64,000 nt of DNA from positions 37,903,060-37,967,059 of the forward strand of contig NC_135177.1 of assembly GCF_041146795.1 (NCBI RefSeq), read 5' to 3'. This document shows positions 50,275 through 62,090 of this stretch, one piece after another; the first letter of the stretch is position 1; each line of letters opens with the position of its first letter. The notes below the pieces were generated by a model. That model saw only the letters and a list, made by a program, of their open reading frames with translations. It had not been told where the DNA came from and searched no databases. Origin of the DNA: Maylandia zebra. Lineage: Eukaryota; Chordata; Actinopteri; Cichliformes; Cichlidae. A program made the translations under genes and the position numbers.

Positions 50275-50840
50275 CAGGGGCGTCAAACTCAAGGCACACG
50301 TCAGGTCGCGGGCCAAACAAGATAAACATTCACTGAACACAAACAGTTTTTTAAACATAAATATGAATAAAACAGACAGGAATATTATTCCAGATTAAAT
50401 AAACTTAAAAAAATAAACTTTATCTTTAAATATTTTGCTCTTCATAAAAATATATCCTGTCAAAATTATGCAAGTTAGAAATAAGGACATGCTGCCAAAA
50501 CCTAAGGAAAAGTAAATGAGAGCAAACACAAGGTTGGAGCCGCATGTAGACGGAGCTGCAGGAGTGGAGCTAATAAACTGTGCGGCCATTCAGTGTCGTA
50601 CTTTCCCTGAGTGCATCATTACACTGCAGCTGCATCTGAATCTGCACAGGTGCAGCTCAGCAAAGTGCGCTGACTTGGTTCAACATGACTTGGCAACAGG
50701 GAAAGTGAGGCAGGCTGCACTGGTGCATTAGTGACAGCTTCACTGCATCATACATGTCCATGAACTGACAGGTTTCCTTGCTGAGCTCAAAAACTCTATT
50801 GAGAACTTTTATCCCCACTGAGCCAGCAGAGCTCTGCATG
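50275..50840 (-). mobile_element. Possible Charlie-type hAT remnant
   Basis: It begins CAGGGGCGTCAAACTCAAGG, which resembles the ends of Charlie-like hAT elements. The minus strand near 50700-50840 encodes LNRVFELSKETCQFMDMYDA, reminiscent of the RVFELRKE segment in related transposases. The other end was not found. Confidence 0.4.
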
Positions 50841-52292
50841 AAGGAATGTCAGCAAACTCTGAATCTACTTCCCACATAAAAGACTGAAACTGACGGTGAT
50901 TTAAACTTTTAGCTCAGATCAAATGTACGGTCTGCGTCACGGTGATCATTACATGCTGCCGCTGTCACTTGATGCTCGGGTACCAGCCTTGCTCTGACCA
51001 CGAAGGACCGCCGAACTGAAACTGTGAGTGCTGCTCTGACCTCTGACCCCTGACCCTGCAGCGACAGATGTTCTACATCTGTAAACAAGAGCACTGACCA
51101 GCTCTCTGTCCTCCCGCCCTCACCTCGTCCTGCAGGACAGCAGAGAAGGAGCTTGAGACGGACGCTGAGGGAGAAACAGGTACCGGAGCTGAGTGCAGCT
51201 CAGGTGTGACGCTCAGTTCACCTACTTAAGTAACCGAGCGTCGAGGAGGAAACACGGCGGCTTTAATCGGATTGGACAGATTTCCTCCGACCCTCGCGTT
51301 CATTCCTCACGCCACGCCCACACAGCCAGGACTTTACCTGTGACATCATCTTAAACGCCACACCAGGGGGAGGGTCTATGGACATTCTTTGCTGCGTCTT
51401 CACCTCAGCGCAACTGGAGACCACAGACTGTATATAAAAGATGGCTTGTTTGTGGACATCGGAGGAAGTGAAGCTGTTGGCGGTTTGGTGTGTGTCTGTA
51501 GGCGGGCTCTGATCTTACCTGCTAGACCCTGACACTCTGAGCCTTCACGTGATTCTCACTTAATTTTTCAGGTGAGGCCACCTGTTGGGTGTTTCAGGTG
51601 TGACTCTGTCACTAAACGGTTAAGCTGCCTCCTGAAACACTTAATCTTTTCCTCATGTAGAAGAATTACAGAAACATCACTGATGACTCGCCTGAAGAGG
51701 CGGTACCTCTTCAGGTATTACAGTATTTGTGTAGCATGTCTGAGCTGACGGGCAGGAGAATATCACCTGTTTCCAGAACTCGCCTGTCGTTGGATGGCGA
51801 CAGTTTTGTTTTGTTGCTGTTTCTTTGCACAGAGGCATCGTCACAGCTCGTACCTTCAAAACGAAGCAACCGTAATCAGGGTAAAGGTCACCTCCTCACT
51901 GAAGGGGGCGCCGTTTATCAACGGTAAAGCTCAGAGAGCCATGTGCACGATGGCGTCTGTTCAGCTGGAGTCGCTCCACAGTGGACGTGAAATAGAAATG
52001 TTTATATTTAACCAATGATATCAATAAAAAGTTATTATTTATTAGAATTATCAGCAGAAAATAATCAGGCTGGACTTTAAACACCATCATCATCATCGTC
52101 ACCATGACTGGTTTCTCGTTTGTTTGTTTAAGGCCTTGAGCTAAAAACAAATGTGACATTTAAATGGATTAAAATAGAACCGTGGGCCCCGTGTGAGGAG
52201 TGGATCACGTGTCCTGGGTTGACCCCGACCAGAGCGGCGAACCCGCTCAACTCTGACACCTGACCCAGTCTCCGGGTGCCAGCTGGCCTCAG

Positions 52293-52293
<1 letters not shown>

Positions 52294-52323
<30 letters not shown>
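52294..52323. repeat. Poly-C tract of 30 bases
   Basis: Unbroken C run at the left edge of the LINE fragment. Its length is likely uncertain in assembly. Confidence 0.9.
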
Positions 52324-52399
52324 ACCCGCCACTGCCGCCTCACACGGGATGTGACAGCACTGAAACTCGAGCAGCGACGACGTCCTCTGCGTGTCATCC

Positions 52400-53092
52400 G
52401 CTCACGGCTACTTTTATTTTTCGTGGATTCAAAAAACGCCTCCATCCCCGCTCCCGTCACCTTCACCAAGCGTGCCTGTCTGCTCTGAAACCATCCAGGA
52501 CTCTTTCGTATCTCCAAGAGCGCCTGAACGCTGCTGCAGGATTGCTCTCCCCCTGCCTCAGGACACCTACACCAGGAGATGCCGGACTAGAGCATCGCAG
52601 ATACTGAAGGACCCGTCCCATCCTGGCAACAAACTGTTCCAACTTCTGCAATCTGGTAGAAGGTTCCGCATCTTCCGGGCAAGGACAGAGAGACTCAAGA
52701 GGAGCTTCTATCCCCAAGCCATCCGTGCCCTAAACACACACACCCGCCCTCTCACATCATCTATAATTGACTGAGACAGGACTCTTCCAGACACTAAACC
52801 AAGGAACAATGTACATTTCAATTCCTTTAATTTTAAATATGTTTATATTGTCTATCCTGTAAAATAGTCAGATGTCTATTCATATTAATGTACAGAATTC
52901 ACCTGCTTGCTGCTACTACTGCACATTCACCCAGTGTATATACTATATGTATATAATGTTCTTCCTCTACACCCCCCCCCCCCCCCCCCCCCCCCCCAAT
53001 TTTTGCACATGTCGAGGAGCGTGTCAGACTACATTTCACTGTGTGTTATACTTGTATAACTATGCATGTGACAAATAAAGAACCTTGAACCG
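52400..53092 (+). mobile_element. Rex1/CR1-type LINE 3' fragment
   Basis: The plus strand encodes SQILKDPSHPGNKLFQLLQS then GRRFRIFRARTERLKRSF and YPQAIRALN, the C-terminal end of CR1/Rex1-like reverse transcriptase proteins (DPSHP...LPSGRR...FPTAI pattern), followed by a stop. A 3'UTR with a 26-base C run (52972-52997) follows, ending ACATTTCACTGTGTGT...GTGACAAATAAAGAACCTTG. The 5' part is missing, as in most LINE copies. Confidence 0.75.
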
Positions 53093-56000
53093 AGCGCTGC
53101 ACACGATGGGCGCAGCGGCGAGGTCACGAGACGCTCCCAGGCAGGACAGCGGGCTCCCTGTCAGGAGACACGTAGAGTCTGTTCTGACCTGAAGGAAAGA
53201 TCTGGAAGCAAAGATGAAGTGATGGATGAAGGTGATGAAATGGGTGTGACGATGGCAGCTCACGTTTGAGTTCACGCTCAGAAGACGTTTTCGGACCAAG
53301 AGCTGACCTGAGAGCGGCTCCGCCTCCTTGATCCCTGACGTCAGGATACTCACACATCTGATCGCTCACACACAACAACACGTGTTTAGAAACACTCGGC
53401 GTGGGTCACATGATATCAGGAGCCTCAGCAGCAGGTTATTTCTGTCCCGCACGCTGTCTGCAGTCCTTCTAGGAAGCTGGCAGCTGGAGTGTCTGGATTT
53501 AGACGCTGAGCACATCCACGGCATGACGCTGCAGATTCCTCTGCTGCTCTGCACCTGCATGGGTGACCAATCAGAGCTGAGGAGGCGGGGTTACAGAAGT
53601 TCAACTTCCTGTTCCCTAGCCAGAAACAGGCGGTCTCTAACGAGACCGCTGCCAAAACGTTCTTCTCGGGACATGTTGGTGAAGCTGAGAGAAAACGTTT
53701 AAACAACACGAAATGTTGGTCAGAATCAAACGGTGTGAATTAAAGATTGTTTGAACTCCAGCTGCTGCAGATGTTTCAGTGGCTGGTGCTGTGGGCTGGA
53801 CTCGGGGAATCGACGCCCACTCGTGCAGCTGCTCTCCGTGTGCTGCTCCAAGCCTTCATCATCATCGTGACCACAACACTGATGATGATGATGATGATTC
53901 TGTTACTGTTGTTCTCGCAGTCTCAGATGCTGGACCTGCACTGTGTCCCTGTGGCCAGCAGGTGGCGCTTCTGTCTTTAGCCTGTTGGTTGGTGGGAACT
54001 GGAGCTGCAGGTGCTGCTGGTTTCTGCTGGTTTCTGCTGGTTTCTGGATAACTTAAAATGAATTAGTTCAATTCGGGCTGGGAGATGCTCCTGCAGCTGT
54101 TTGATCAACATGACTGTAAAAACCTGATTACACAGTTTGAGTTCTTCTTGTTTTTATGATGAGATGACTTTTTGTCTGTCGTCTCTCTGGTTTCTTGCCC
54201 TCTGACCTTTGAAAGCAGGGCTTCACCTGTCTGTATAAAGTTGTGATTCCTTATTTGGCAGCGAGCAGACGATTGGTCCTGCAGCGCTCTCTCTGGCCCA
54301 TGTGCTCCGCCTCAGTCTCAACAATAACAAAAACAACTTCAACCGTTTTGGCTGCAAGAGAGGGAGGTGGGGCAGTGGCGTGTTCTCAGAAACTGAGACT
54401 GAAGCGAGTCGGTGTCCAGAGGAACAGGCCGGCGGATAACAGCTGGCCTCGGCCTTCAGTTTGTGTGCAGCGTGACGCTTTAACACAGCTGCTCGCCGCG
54501 TGCTCATCAGTGTATTTGTTTTGAGGGCTTTGTGTTTCTTTGAGTCTTTCTTTTCCTCTGTCTTCAGTTCACTTCCTGTTTTATTTTGAAGACCAGATTA
54601 TGTGTTTTTACTTCCTTCCTCTGTTCTTGTTCCCACCTGTGCAGGTGTGAGGTCACCTGTTGGCACTGCGTTGCGTGGCGGCGTGCAGCCAGCGTCTTTC
54701 CTCAGAGCTGCTGCGTTCCTCAGGTGGAAATGCACTGAGCAAGCGTCTAATCACAGTCGTCGTCAGCTCAACCTGCGGGTACGTTTCTGGTTTCAGACAG
54801 AGCAGGAACTGAGGGGCTGGATAGAGCAGCAGTGTCAAATAAAGAAGCATTATTGTGAACTGTGACTCATACAAAGCTGCTCTGATAGGGTTTGACAACA
54901 AAATGAGCAGTCCACCTTAAAGTCCACCTTAAAAACCGTTGAGAGCAGGTGAGGAACACCCTCTCAGACCCTCCATCTGACACCGTGTGTGTCACTGGGA
55001 AAGCTCAACGTGCAGGGTGTGTTCACACACGTATGCATACATACCCGGGGTGTGTTATATAACTGTAGAGGTGTCGCCCCATCAGTCATATCAGCTCTGT
55101 TTATCAATCCCACAATGCCCCGGGGCTGCTGAGGAGAACCCCTCACCGCTCACGTACATCCACGCTCACACACAAAGCACGTGGTGTGTGTGGCGGTTTC
55201 ATGCACTGTTATGTAATCCATGTTTTTACTTGTGGCAGAGCACAGGGTTCAGCTTCAGCCTGATGGAAATGCTGACTTCAGTACAAACATGGCGGAACCA
55301 GCAGGAGGGCGGGGCCGACGGCGATTTAATGACAGTCATTAAACGTCCACCGTACACAATGACAGAGTTTACTCAGAGGCTTCACCTCAGCGTGACCGCA
55401 GCTCACTGCACTTCCTCTGGTGTCCAGCAGAGGCAGCAGTGAGTCAGACCCCACAGACATTGTTCAATAAACATGTTTACAGTCTGAAGCAGACGCTGCG
55501 CCTTTCTCTGGATGATTTCCACCTTCATAACACCTGTGCGGGGGAAGAGGTTTCTAAAACTCACCTGTGTGCATTATTAGAGGCGTGGTCTCTTTGACTG
55601 ACAGGCAGCTGTAGCTGTTAGCCGTCTGGACCCTGTTTGTGCTGCTGGAGCCTCCTCTGACCAATGACACGGCTGCTGTGAGGGTACTGTATTAACAGAG
55701 CGCCTGAGAAAGCTGAGCTCTGGTTTTAATGAGTGAAATTCGAGGCTTTTGATTGGATGGTGCTGATTAGCAGGTCTCTGTGTGTATGATGCGATTTTTG
55801 TCGCTCAGAGCGAGGAGCGGGCGAGCTGCTAATCTGCTGTAATGAGAGGATTTAATGGGAGTCATGTGACATGTTTGTTTTCGGTCTGACTGACAGGAAG
55901 CAGATATCATCTGCCGTCTCCATCTGGGCTCTGACCTCACCGCCCCAGAGTGCGAGTGGGGTGGAGTCGGCTGATCTGGGGGCTCAGTGCACGTTGAAAC

Positions 56001-57554
56001 AGAGAGGAGTGTCTATAGACTTTTGGCCGGCCGAGTAAAGCTGAAGGAGGCTTGTTTGCTTTCTGCTCGCCTCGCCTTCTCTGTGTTTACAACTGCAGGG
56101 ACTCATAAATCCTGTGATATCACTTCCTGCCATGTGCAGCCGCCTCACATTCCTCGTGGAGCGGGGGAGCTTCCCCCTCTCTCTGAATGAGGAAACAAAC
56201 TCGGAGAACCCGAGCTGCTGGCGGCGCTCCCACTGCTATCAAAGTTGATCCTCCGGGGACAGGGGGGCGGGGACAGGGGGGCGGGGGGGGAGCCGATGAC
56301 CACAGCCAGCAGGAGGGAACCAAACACAACACACACTGTGAACCAGGAGCTGACTGAGTCCAAACCTGGGATTCAAAAACAAATTCACTGAAATGAATCC
56401 TCCAATCAGCACCCAGAAACCACTGCGTTTAACACCGCAGGGCTTCCTGTCAGTAACCTTGCAGTTCACCTAGGGGGCGCTCTGGCATGTTTCTCAAGCT
56501 CAACTGCTAAAACAAAGATTATTTTAGTTTCCAGGAAACCAGCCTGGAATAAACCACCAGTCCCGCAGTTCCTCTGGTGCCCAGCAGATGCAGCAGTGAG
56601 CCAGTCCCCACAGACTCCCGTGTCACCGTTGGCATGTTCATGATGTGAAGCAGCCGCTGCTTTGGTCTCTGGGTGTTTTAATGATGTCAGCTGGCTCTGA
56701 GATGGCCCTGCTGATCCTACACAAACACAGGAGCGCACAGCCAAACCCTCGCTGGCTGCAGCAGAGGGGGCGACCTCTGAAACAGCCTCGCTCAGGTGTT
56801 GACGTGCAGACAGGAAGCACTCGGTGCGCCGCTTTATTGCACGGTTCACATTAACAGTGTGAGGTTCTGCTGTCGGCATGAACATGGCTCCATGTGAAAC
56901 TTTCACCTGCGAGGACGTGCTTTCATCACAGCGAGCTCTCATTTTCAGTCTGACCTGGTTTTTATAAACATGTAATAGACATGTTATACCTGACAGCAGG
57001 CTGAGCTAACTGATTCACTCTGAAGGTTCGACCTTTACTCTGAAAATCCAGCGTTACACACAAATCTGGCTTCAGCCAGTCTGACCTGACACGTTACAAA
57101 CAACGCTTGTAACGTATCATGTGTCTGTGTTTACAAATCGGACGTAATAAGCAAGGGGCGGAGCTGGCTGTGAAACCTCACTGGTGAGGCCTTGTGATTG
57201 ACAGGTCTCTCATAAGAATGAAGACTTCAGATGTTTCTGCACTGCCTTCAGTTTCCAGAGCGTCCATGTTTCATCCTGCCAGTCTGTCGTTGGTGACGTC
57301 ATTGTTTGAGCACGTCAGAGTTTGGGGGCAGTCCCCAGGTGACTGTGACGCACAGGAAGGAGGTGCTTGGATATCTGTGGGAGAACTATGATTGGTCAGC
57401 AGTAAGCATGAAAACATGAAGGCATCGGGACTGATGTAGTGCAGTGGTGCTAGCAGGACCCAACCACTCCAACGTCAAAACCTAACCCTGACCAATCAGA
57501 TCATCGGACGGGACACAGGTGGAACAGGTGGCAGAGTGTGCTGTGTCAAAGGGG
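53093..57554. other. Intergenic region without recognised genes
   Basis: It holds the third copy of the dispersed repeat (55560-55775) and short trinucleotide runs near 53880. Several open frames of 60-150 codons lack codon-like structure or family resemblance. Confidence 0.45.
55560..55775 (+). repeat. Dispersed repeat, copy 3 of 3
   Basis: Blocks GGCGTGGTCTCTTTGACTGA and TTGTGCTGCTGGAGCC...GACACGGCTGCTGTGA match copies at 24.5 and 35.2 kb. Confidence 0.6.
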
Positions 57555-58483
57555 GTGTCCAAATTCATGGGCTGCATCCTCCTGAGGACGGGTTTGTAGG
57601 CCGATTACGTCACAGCGACGCGCCGAGGGCTGTCCGAATTCGTAGACTCCTCCGAATGCAGCCGACAAATGCGTCCTCCTTTTCCCCGAATTTGAAGGAT
57701 GGGTCGGGTGTGTCCTTCGTGGCCTACCATATCCCAGAACTCATAGCGCGGCCCAGCCAAACTCTAGTTTCCGGCGATGGCGGCCGCTACTAAGTTTTAA
57801 AATTACTCTTATTAATCTTTCTGGGTCACAAAATAAACTTTTAACACATTTTCAGATGAGAAAGTAGCTGTGTAAACATCAAATATCTGCTCGGTTTATC
57901 AAGACACCACATATTTGCAAAAGTGCTTCGACGTTTTCAGAGACGTCTTCTACCCACCAGCTCGATAGCTAGCCGGGAGCTCGAGGGTCACTGGAGCCGC
58001 AGAGAACGGCACAACTCCCGGCACATCATGTTCAGATCACCGCGGACTTTCGCTACTCAGGTTAAACGTGATATATGAGTCACTTAGACAACCTAAAAAT
58101 GTTATTGTTGGGCTTTTCTCAGTGTTTTATTTGTTCGTGAGTAAATCAGTTTGGCTGAGATTAAAGTTATTAGATTAGATTAAACGTTATTAATCCATCG
58201 GGTGATTTTCACACAGCTGAATAAACGTCAAACAGAAAGCTGATTAAACAGAAGTGTGAGACGGTCGAGAATTTACCCCAGTGTCCTGTTATATTTTAGA
58301 TATCGAGGAGCAGACGGCCGAGTTTATTAAACTCCACCGAGACAGCGGTGACACAGATCTGAAGGCTAGACCGTTCCATTTCACAACCGTTTACTTCCAG
58401 CCTACCCGACCTTCTGAGGACCCGGCCACGTAGACCGCGAAGGCCGGGTCCTCAGGAGGATGCAGCCCATGAATTTGGACACG
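57555..58483. mobile_element. Non-autonomous DNA element C with 35-bp perfect inverted ends
   Basis: Both ends start GTGTCCAAATTCATGGGCTG when read inward, and the match is exact for 35 bases (57555-57589 against 58449-58483). Near the left end, the block TATCCCAGAACTCATAGCGCG is the reverse complement of sequence near the right end of element B (47270-47310), so B, C and the core of the 25-30 kb composite belong together. No coding frame was found. Confidence 0.8.
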
Positions 58484-59330
58484 ACTAAAATCTTCAAACA
58501 TCATTCACAACGCCTCACTGTGAGGTCATCGCTGCTTGGCCCGAACGAAACCTTGAGAATGTTCTAGAACATGTATGTTAGAACGTGTATATTACAAGAT
58601 GGACGCCCGCTGCCAAGCTCAGGTGTGAGTGAGGACAGCGGGATTGTGATAAGTTGAGCGCGTTCATCAGAGGACGGCAGACAGGTGAAGAGTACCCGTG
58701 TTTCACCTGCTCACCTGAACTGAGAGTGACTTCATCATTGCTCTGCTGATTACACGTTTCAAATAAACTTTATTGGCTCACAGCCTGAAACGGTTCCTTT
58801 ACAGCTCGCGCTTTATTTAAACATGGTCCAAAGACACACTCAGAGCCAAAGAATGTGCTGCTGTTTCAGGAAGTGGTGACTGTTTTTACACACACACGGA
58901 GGAAACCTCAGCCGAGCGCTCTGATTGGCTGCTGCACCACGTGTCTGCAGTGATAGTAGCTCCTTTTACGGTGGTGAGGCTCGTTGGCGACGGAGCATCA
59001 GGTTCAGACCGGCTGCTACTTCTCAGAAACAAACGTACACCGTGTTCCCACGCGCGCGCGCACACACACACACGGGACCTCCACCATAACAACAGTGATT
59101 TGAGTTTCCTGCCATGTTAATAAAGTTTATTGAATGGGGGACAGGAAGACAAACCGGAAACACTCCGGGATGATTTTATACGGGTGCAGAAGCGCGTGCC
59201 ACCTTCACCTGAAGGCTCCCACAGTTCAGTGGACTCGTGAACGCGCATGGGCTAGCAGACAGCAGGGGGGGTAGCGTGTGCGCATGCTCCTCTGTGAGTG
59301 TCACACGGACTCGGGCCTTTGTTTGTTTTG
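58484..59330. other. Region between element C and the frat CpG island
   Basis: No gene was seen. A short CG/CA tract is at about 59053-59075. Confidence 0.4.
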
Positions 59331-59696
59331 CCTGCACACGCGCCGTTATGTAACGTCCGCGACGGCGGAGCGGCCCAATGCGCGCGGGGCCGGGGGGGCG
59401 GGGCGGGAAGGCCCCGATTCGCGGGGCTCCGGTGCTCTCGTCCGGAGCTCTGGCACCGGAGCAGCAAGAGCGCGCCTGAGTGGATTAAGAGTAAACCGGA
59501 GCCTCGGCGCCGCGCTGTCGGGACCGGCTCTGTGTTTGGGTTCGCCCCGCTCCCCCGCCTCTTCGGGCACTTGGTACAGTCCGCAGCGCGTCAGCCATTG
59601 TTTACAAATGAACTGAGAGAGCAGCGAGGACACCGAGCACCCACACAGCACCGATCCGCACCAACACAACGAAGGACCAGACGGAGGACAGCCGCC
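59330..59696 (+). promoter_or_regulatory. CpG-rich promoter and 5'UTR of frat
   Basis: Dense CG dinucleotides and GC-box-like GGGGCGGGGC at about 59395-59404 lie upstream of the start codon. The frame is open upstream of the ATG for over 130 codons but without family resemblance, so it is taken as leader. Confidence 0.55.
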
Positions 59697-60149
59697 ATGC
59701 CGTGCCGGAAGCATGACTACCTGCTGCTGGAGCAGTCGGTGACCGTGGACTCAGCGGAGGTGGACGCACTGGTGACGCGGATCGGAGAGGCGCTGCAGCT
59801 GCACGGCTCCGCCCAAACGCCGGTGTCGGTGAGCCGTCTGCACGGCCTCGCCGGCGGCCCCGGGACCAAACCGGCGTCCGGCGGTGCAGGGGCTCCAGCG
59901 CAGGCGCGGACCGGCTGCTGCATGCGGCTCCGGAGCCGCCGCGGGCCGCGGGCCGGCGGCAGGCCGAGCCCGTACGGCGTGTCCGGCTCCGGAGACTCGG
60001 ACTGGGACCGGATCCGCCCCTGGAACCGAAAGCGGCTCGGCGGGACGGAGGACGACCCGCACCGGCTGCTACAGGAGCTGCTGCTCTCCGGGAACCTGAT
60101 CAAGGAGGCCGTGAGGCGGTTGCAGCTGTCCGCGGACTGCGGAGACTGA
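59697..60149 (+). CDS. frat1: FRAT/GBP family GSK3-binding protein
   Basis: Single-exon frame of 150 residues. The ATG at 59697 has an ideal Kozak context (GCCGCCATGC) and starts MPCRKHDYLLLEQSVTVDS, like the MPCR...LLLQQSV start of FRAT proteins. It continues EVDALVTRIGEALQL, has a variable Gly/Ala/Arg-rich middle and ends with the GSK3-interaction motif DDPHRLLQELLLSGNLI then KEAVRRL. FRAT binds GSK3 and blocks Axin docking, which stabilises beta-catenin in Wnt signalling. Mammalian FRAT1 and FRAT2 are also intronless but longer (over 230 residues); this one stops soon after the GSK3 motif. Which teleost paralog it is was not resolved. The CG content is far above the surroundings. Confidence 0.93.
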   Translation: MPCRKHDYLLLEQSVTVDSAEVDALVTRIGEALQLHGSAQTPVSVSRLHGLAGGPGTKPASGGAGAPAQARTGCCMRLRSRRGPRAGGRPSPYGVSGSGDSDWDRIRPWNRKRLGGTEDDPHRLLQELLLSGNLIKEAVRRLQLSADCGD

Positions 60150-61540
60150 GCCCGGACACCGGGCACGGACTCACACCTGAGCCACTCACCGGAAACTCCG
60201 CTCGGACTTTTTCTAATTTCTCCGTTTGGTCGCGAGGCCGGCAGCTAGCTGAGCTATGCTAATGATGTTTATGTTTGACTGGGGGGGGGGGTGCTCACCT
60301 TGAGGCCAGGTAAAGGTGAGGTTGCTGCCAGGCACACATGTGGCTGCTCTCTGCTTCACGAGGAAATGAGCAGCTGGGTTTGTTTACAGTCTCATGGTGG
60401 GGTTTTACCTGCACAGGTAGGGGGCCGGGCTGCCCCTTGGGCCTGTGTGGGCTCAGGTGCTCTCACCTGTGGGAACTCCCAGCAGGACTTGTGTTGTTGT
60501 ACTTTTTGTTGTGTGAAGAATGCCTCTGCTCCGTACCGGAGTACCTGCCGTTCCTGAGTATTCAGGCTTTTGTTGTCTTAATAAACTCACCTGTTTTTTT
60601 TTTCACACCTGTGCAGAGTGTCTTTGTCAGAGCACCGGCAGTGCTGTTACTGAATCACACCTGGACGAATACACTGATTGGACAGATCCATAAGACCGAT
60701 CAGCTGATTAGCATAGGTAGCTTCAGACAGGTGTTACTGATGTGAAATCAGCTGATCTCACATCAGGAAATAACCTGGAAACACCTGCTGGTTTAACCTG
60801 CCACATTGTCCAGATGAGTCAATAGAGAGGTTTGATTCTAACTGCACAAGTCTGATGGTTTAAAGCTCAGTAATGAGCCTGCGTGCACGCACACACGCCC
60901 CCCCCCCCTCCTCTTCCTGTGGACGACGTGGTCTTAGAGGCCACACGCTCATTATCAGCCTTTAAATACCCACCCCACCCCCACCCCTGTGTCACAGCAG
61001 GGTGACTCCTGCAGAAAAACATGTTTACCTGTGGTGGGCTGTGGGTCCTGCGGGCTGTGGCGCCCCCTGTTGTACCTGCTCTGTTACTTCATGGAGTCCT
61101 CATAGGAGCAGGTCCAACAGACTCATGGAGAAGAAATTCAAGAAAGTTACTTTATTTATCACAAATTTTCTGTTTTACAGAGGCCAGGAGGAGCAATCCA
61201 ACTTTAAATAATAAAAGTAGGATGTCAAACAAAGAAAAAATGGCCAATTAACTAGAATAAAAGATAAAATAAAGATCAATAATACACAGTAAAATGTTAA
61301 AGGCTGAAAAGAATAAATATTAGAAAAAAACCCAAAACATTACAATAAAATAAAAAATTTGATAAAGAATCTTTAAGTAAAAAAGCAGAGTGAGAAGTTA
61401 AATGATCCTCTGAGTAAACTGGGAATGAAAAAGTTGATTCTGGGCATGTGACATAGCGTGTTCATCATCTTCAGGTGAGTTCTTCAGTCTCAGCTGACTG
61501 CAGGTTTCCAACCTTATAAACAGGACATCTGCACAATGAC
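60150..61540. other. frat 3'UTR and intergenic region
   Basis: A candidate AATAAA is at 60580-60585. The stretch 61130-61430 is A-rich. No gene was recognised. Confidence 0.45.
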
Positions 61541-61544
61541 TGAA

Positions 61545-62090
61545 ACCAGCGGACTGACTAACAATGCTGTGTATGGTTTACATAAACAGGGTGCACCTCT
61601 AAGACCGATTGTCTGTATGATCAACTCGGTCACCTACAACATCTCCAAGTTTCTGGCTCAACCTCAACCCGCTGGTGGGCAGCTCTGAACACCACATCCA
61701 GAACATGTTGGATTGTGTTGAGAAGGTGAGAGACAGATGAACAGGCAGGTGAAACCATGATCTCGTACAATGTTACATCTCTCTTCACTTGCATGATGAC
61801 CCCAACCGCAGCAACAGGACCGCTCTCAGCATCGACCTAGTGTGTTTGAACTGTGTCTCATTCCACCTGTTTCATATAAGGGTCAGTTCTACAGGCAGAA
61901 ACATGGGTGTGCCGTGGGCTCCCCAGTTTCACCCATCGTGGCCAATTTGTACACGGAAGAAGTGGAAAAGTGGGCTTTGCTGTCCTACCCTGGAACAGCA
62001 CCAAGCCATTGGTTCAGACATGTGGATGACACCTGGGTGAAAATCAAATCTCAGGACGTTCCACAATTCACAGATCACATTACAGTAACT
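61545..62090 (+). pseudogene. Penelope-like reverse transcriptase remnant
   Basis: The plus strand carries, in shifting frames, GAPLRPIVCMINSVTYNISK, SYNVTSLFT, then FYRQKHGCAVGSPVSPIVAN and LYTEEVEKWAL, then WFRHVDDTWVKI. These follow the order of Penelope-like element reverse transcriptase motifs, including the catalytic VDD. At least one stop and a frame change break it, and parts between the motifs are lost. No endonuclease domain was seen. Confidence 0.75.

Larger units (their letters stand above)
49242..52390. other. Intergenic region after the chtop-like gene
   Basis: No gene was recognised. It includes a probable hAT remnant at 50275-50840 and otherwise anonymous sequence. Confidence 0.45.

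Noticed and set aside
59298..59696. N-terminal extension of the frat frame upstream of 59697
   Set aside because: The frame is open but shows no FRAT similarity; the ATG at 59697 has an ideal Kozak context and the family start MPCR.
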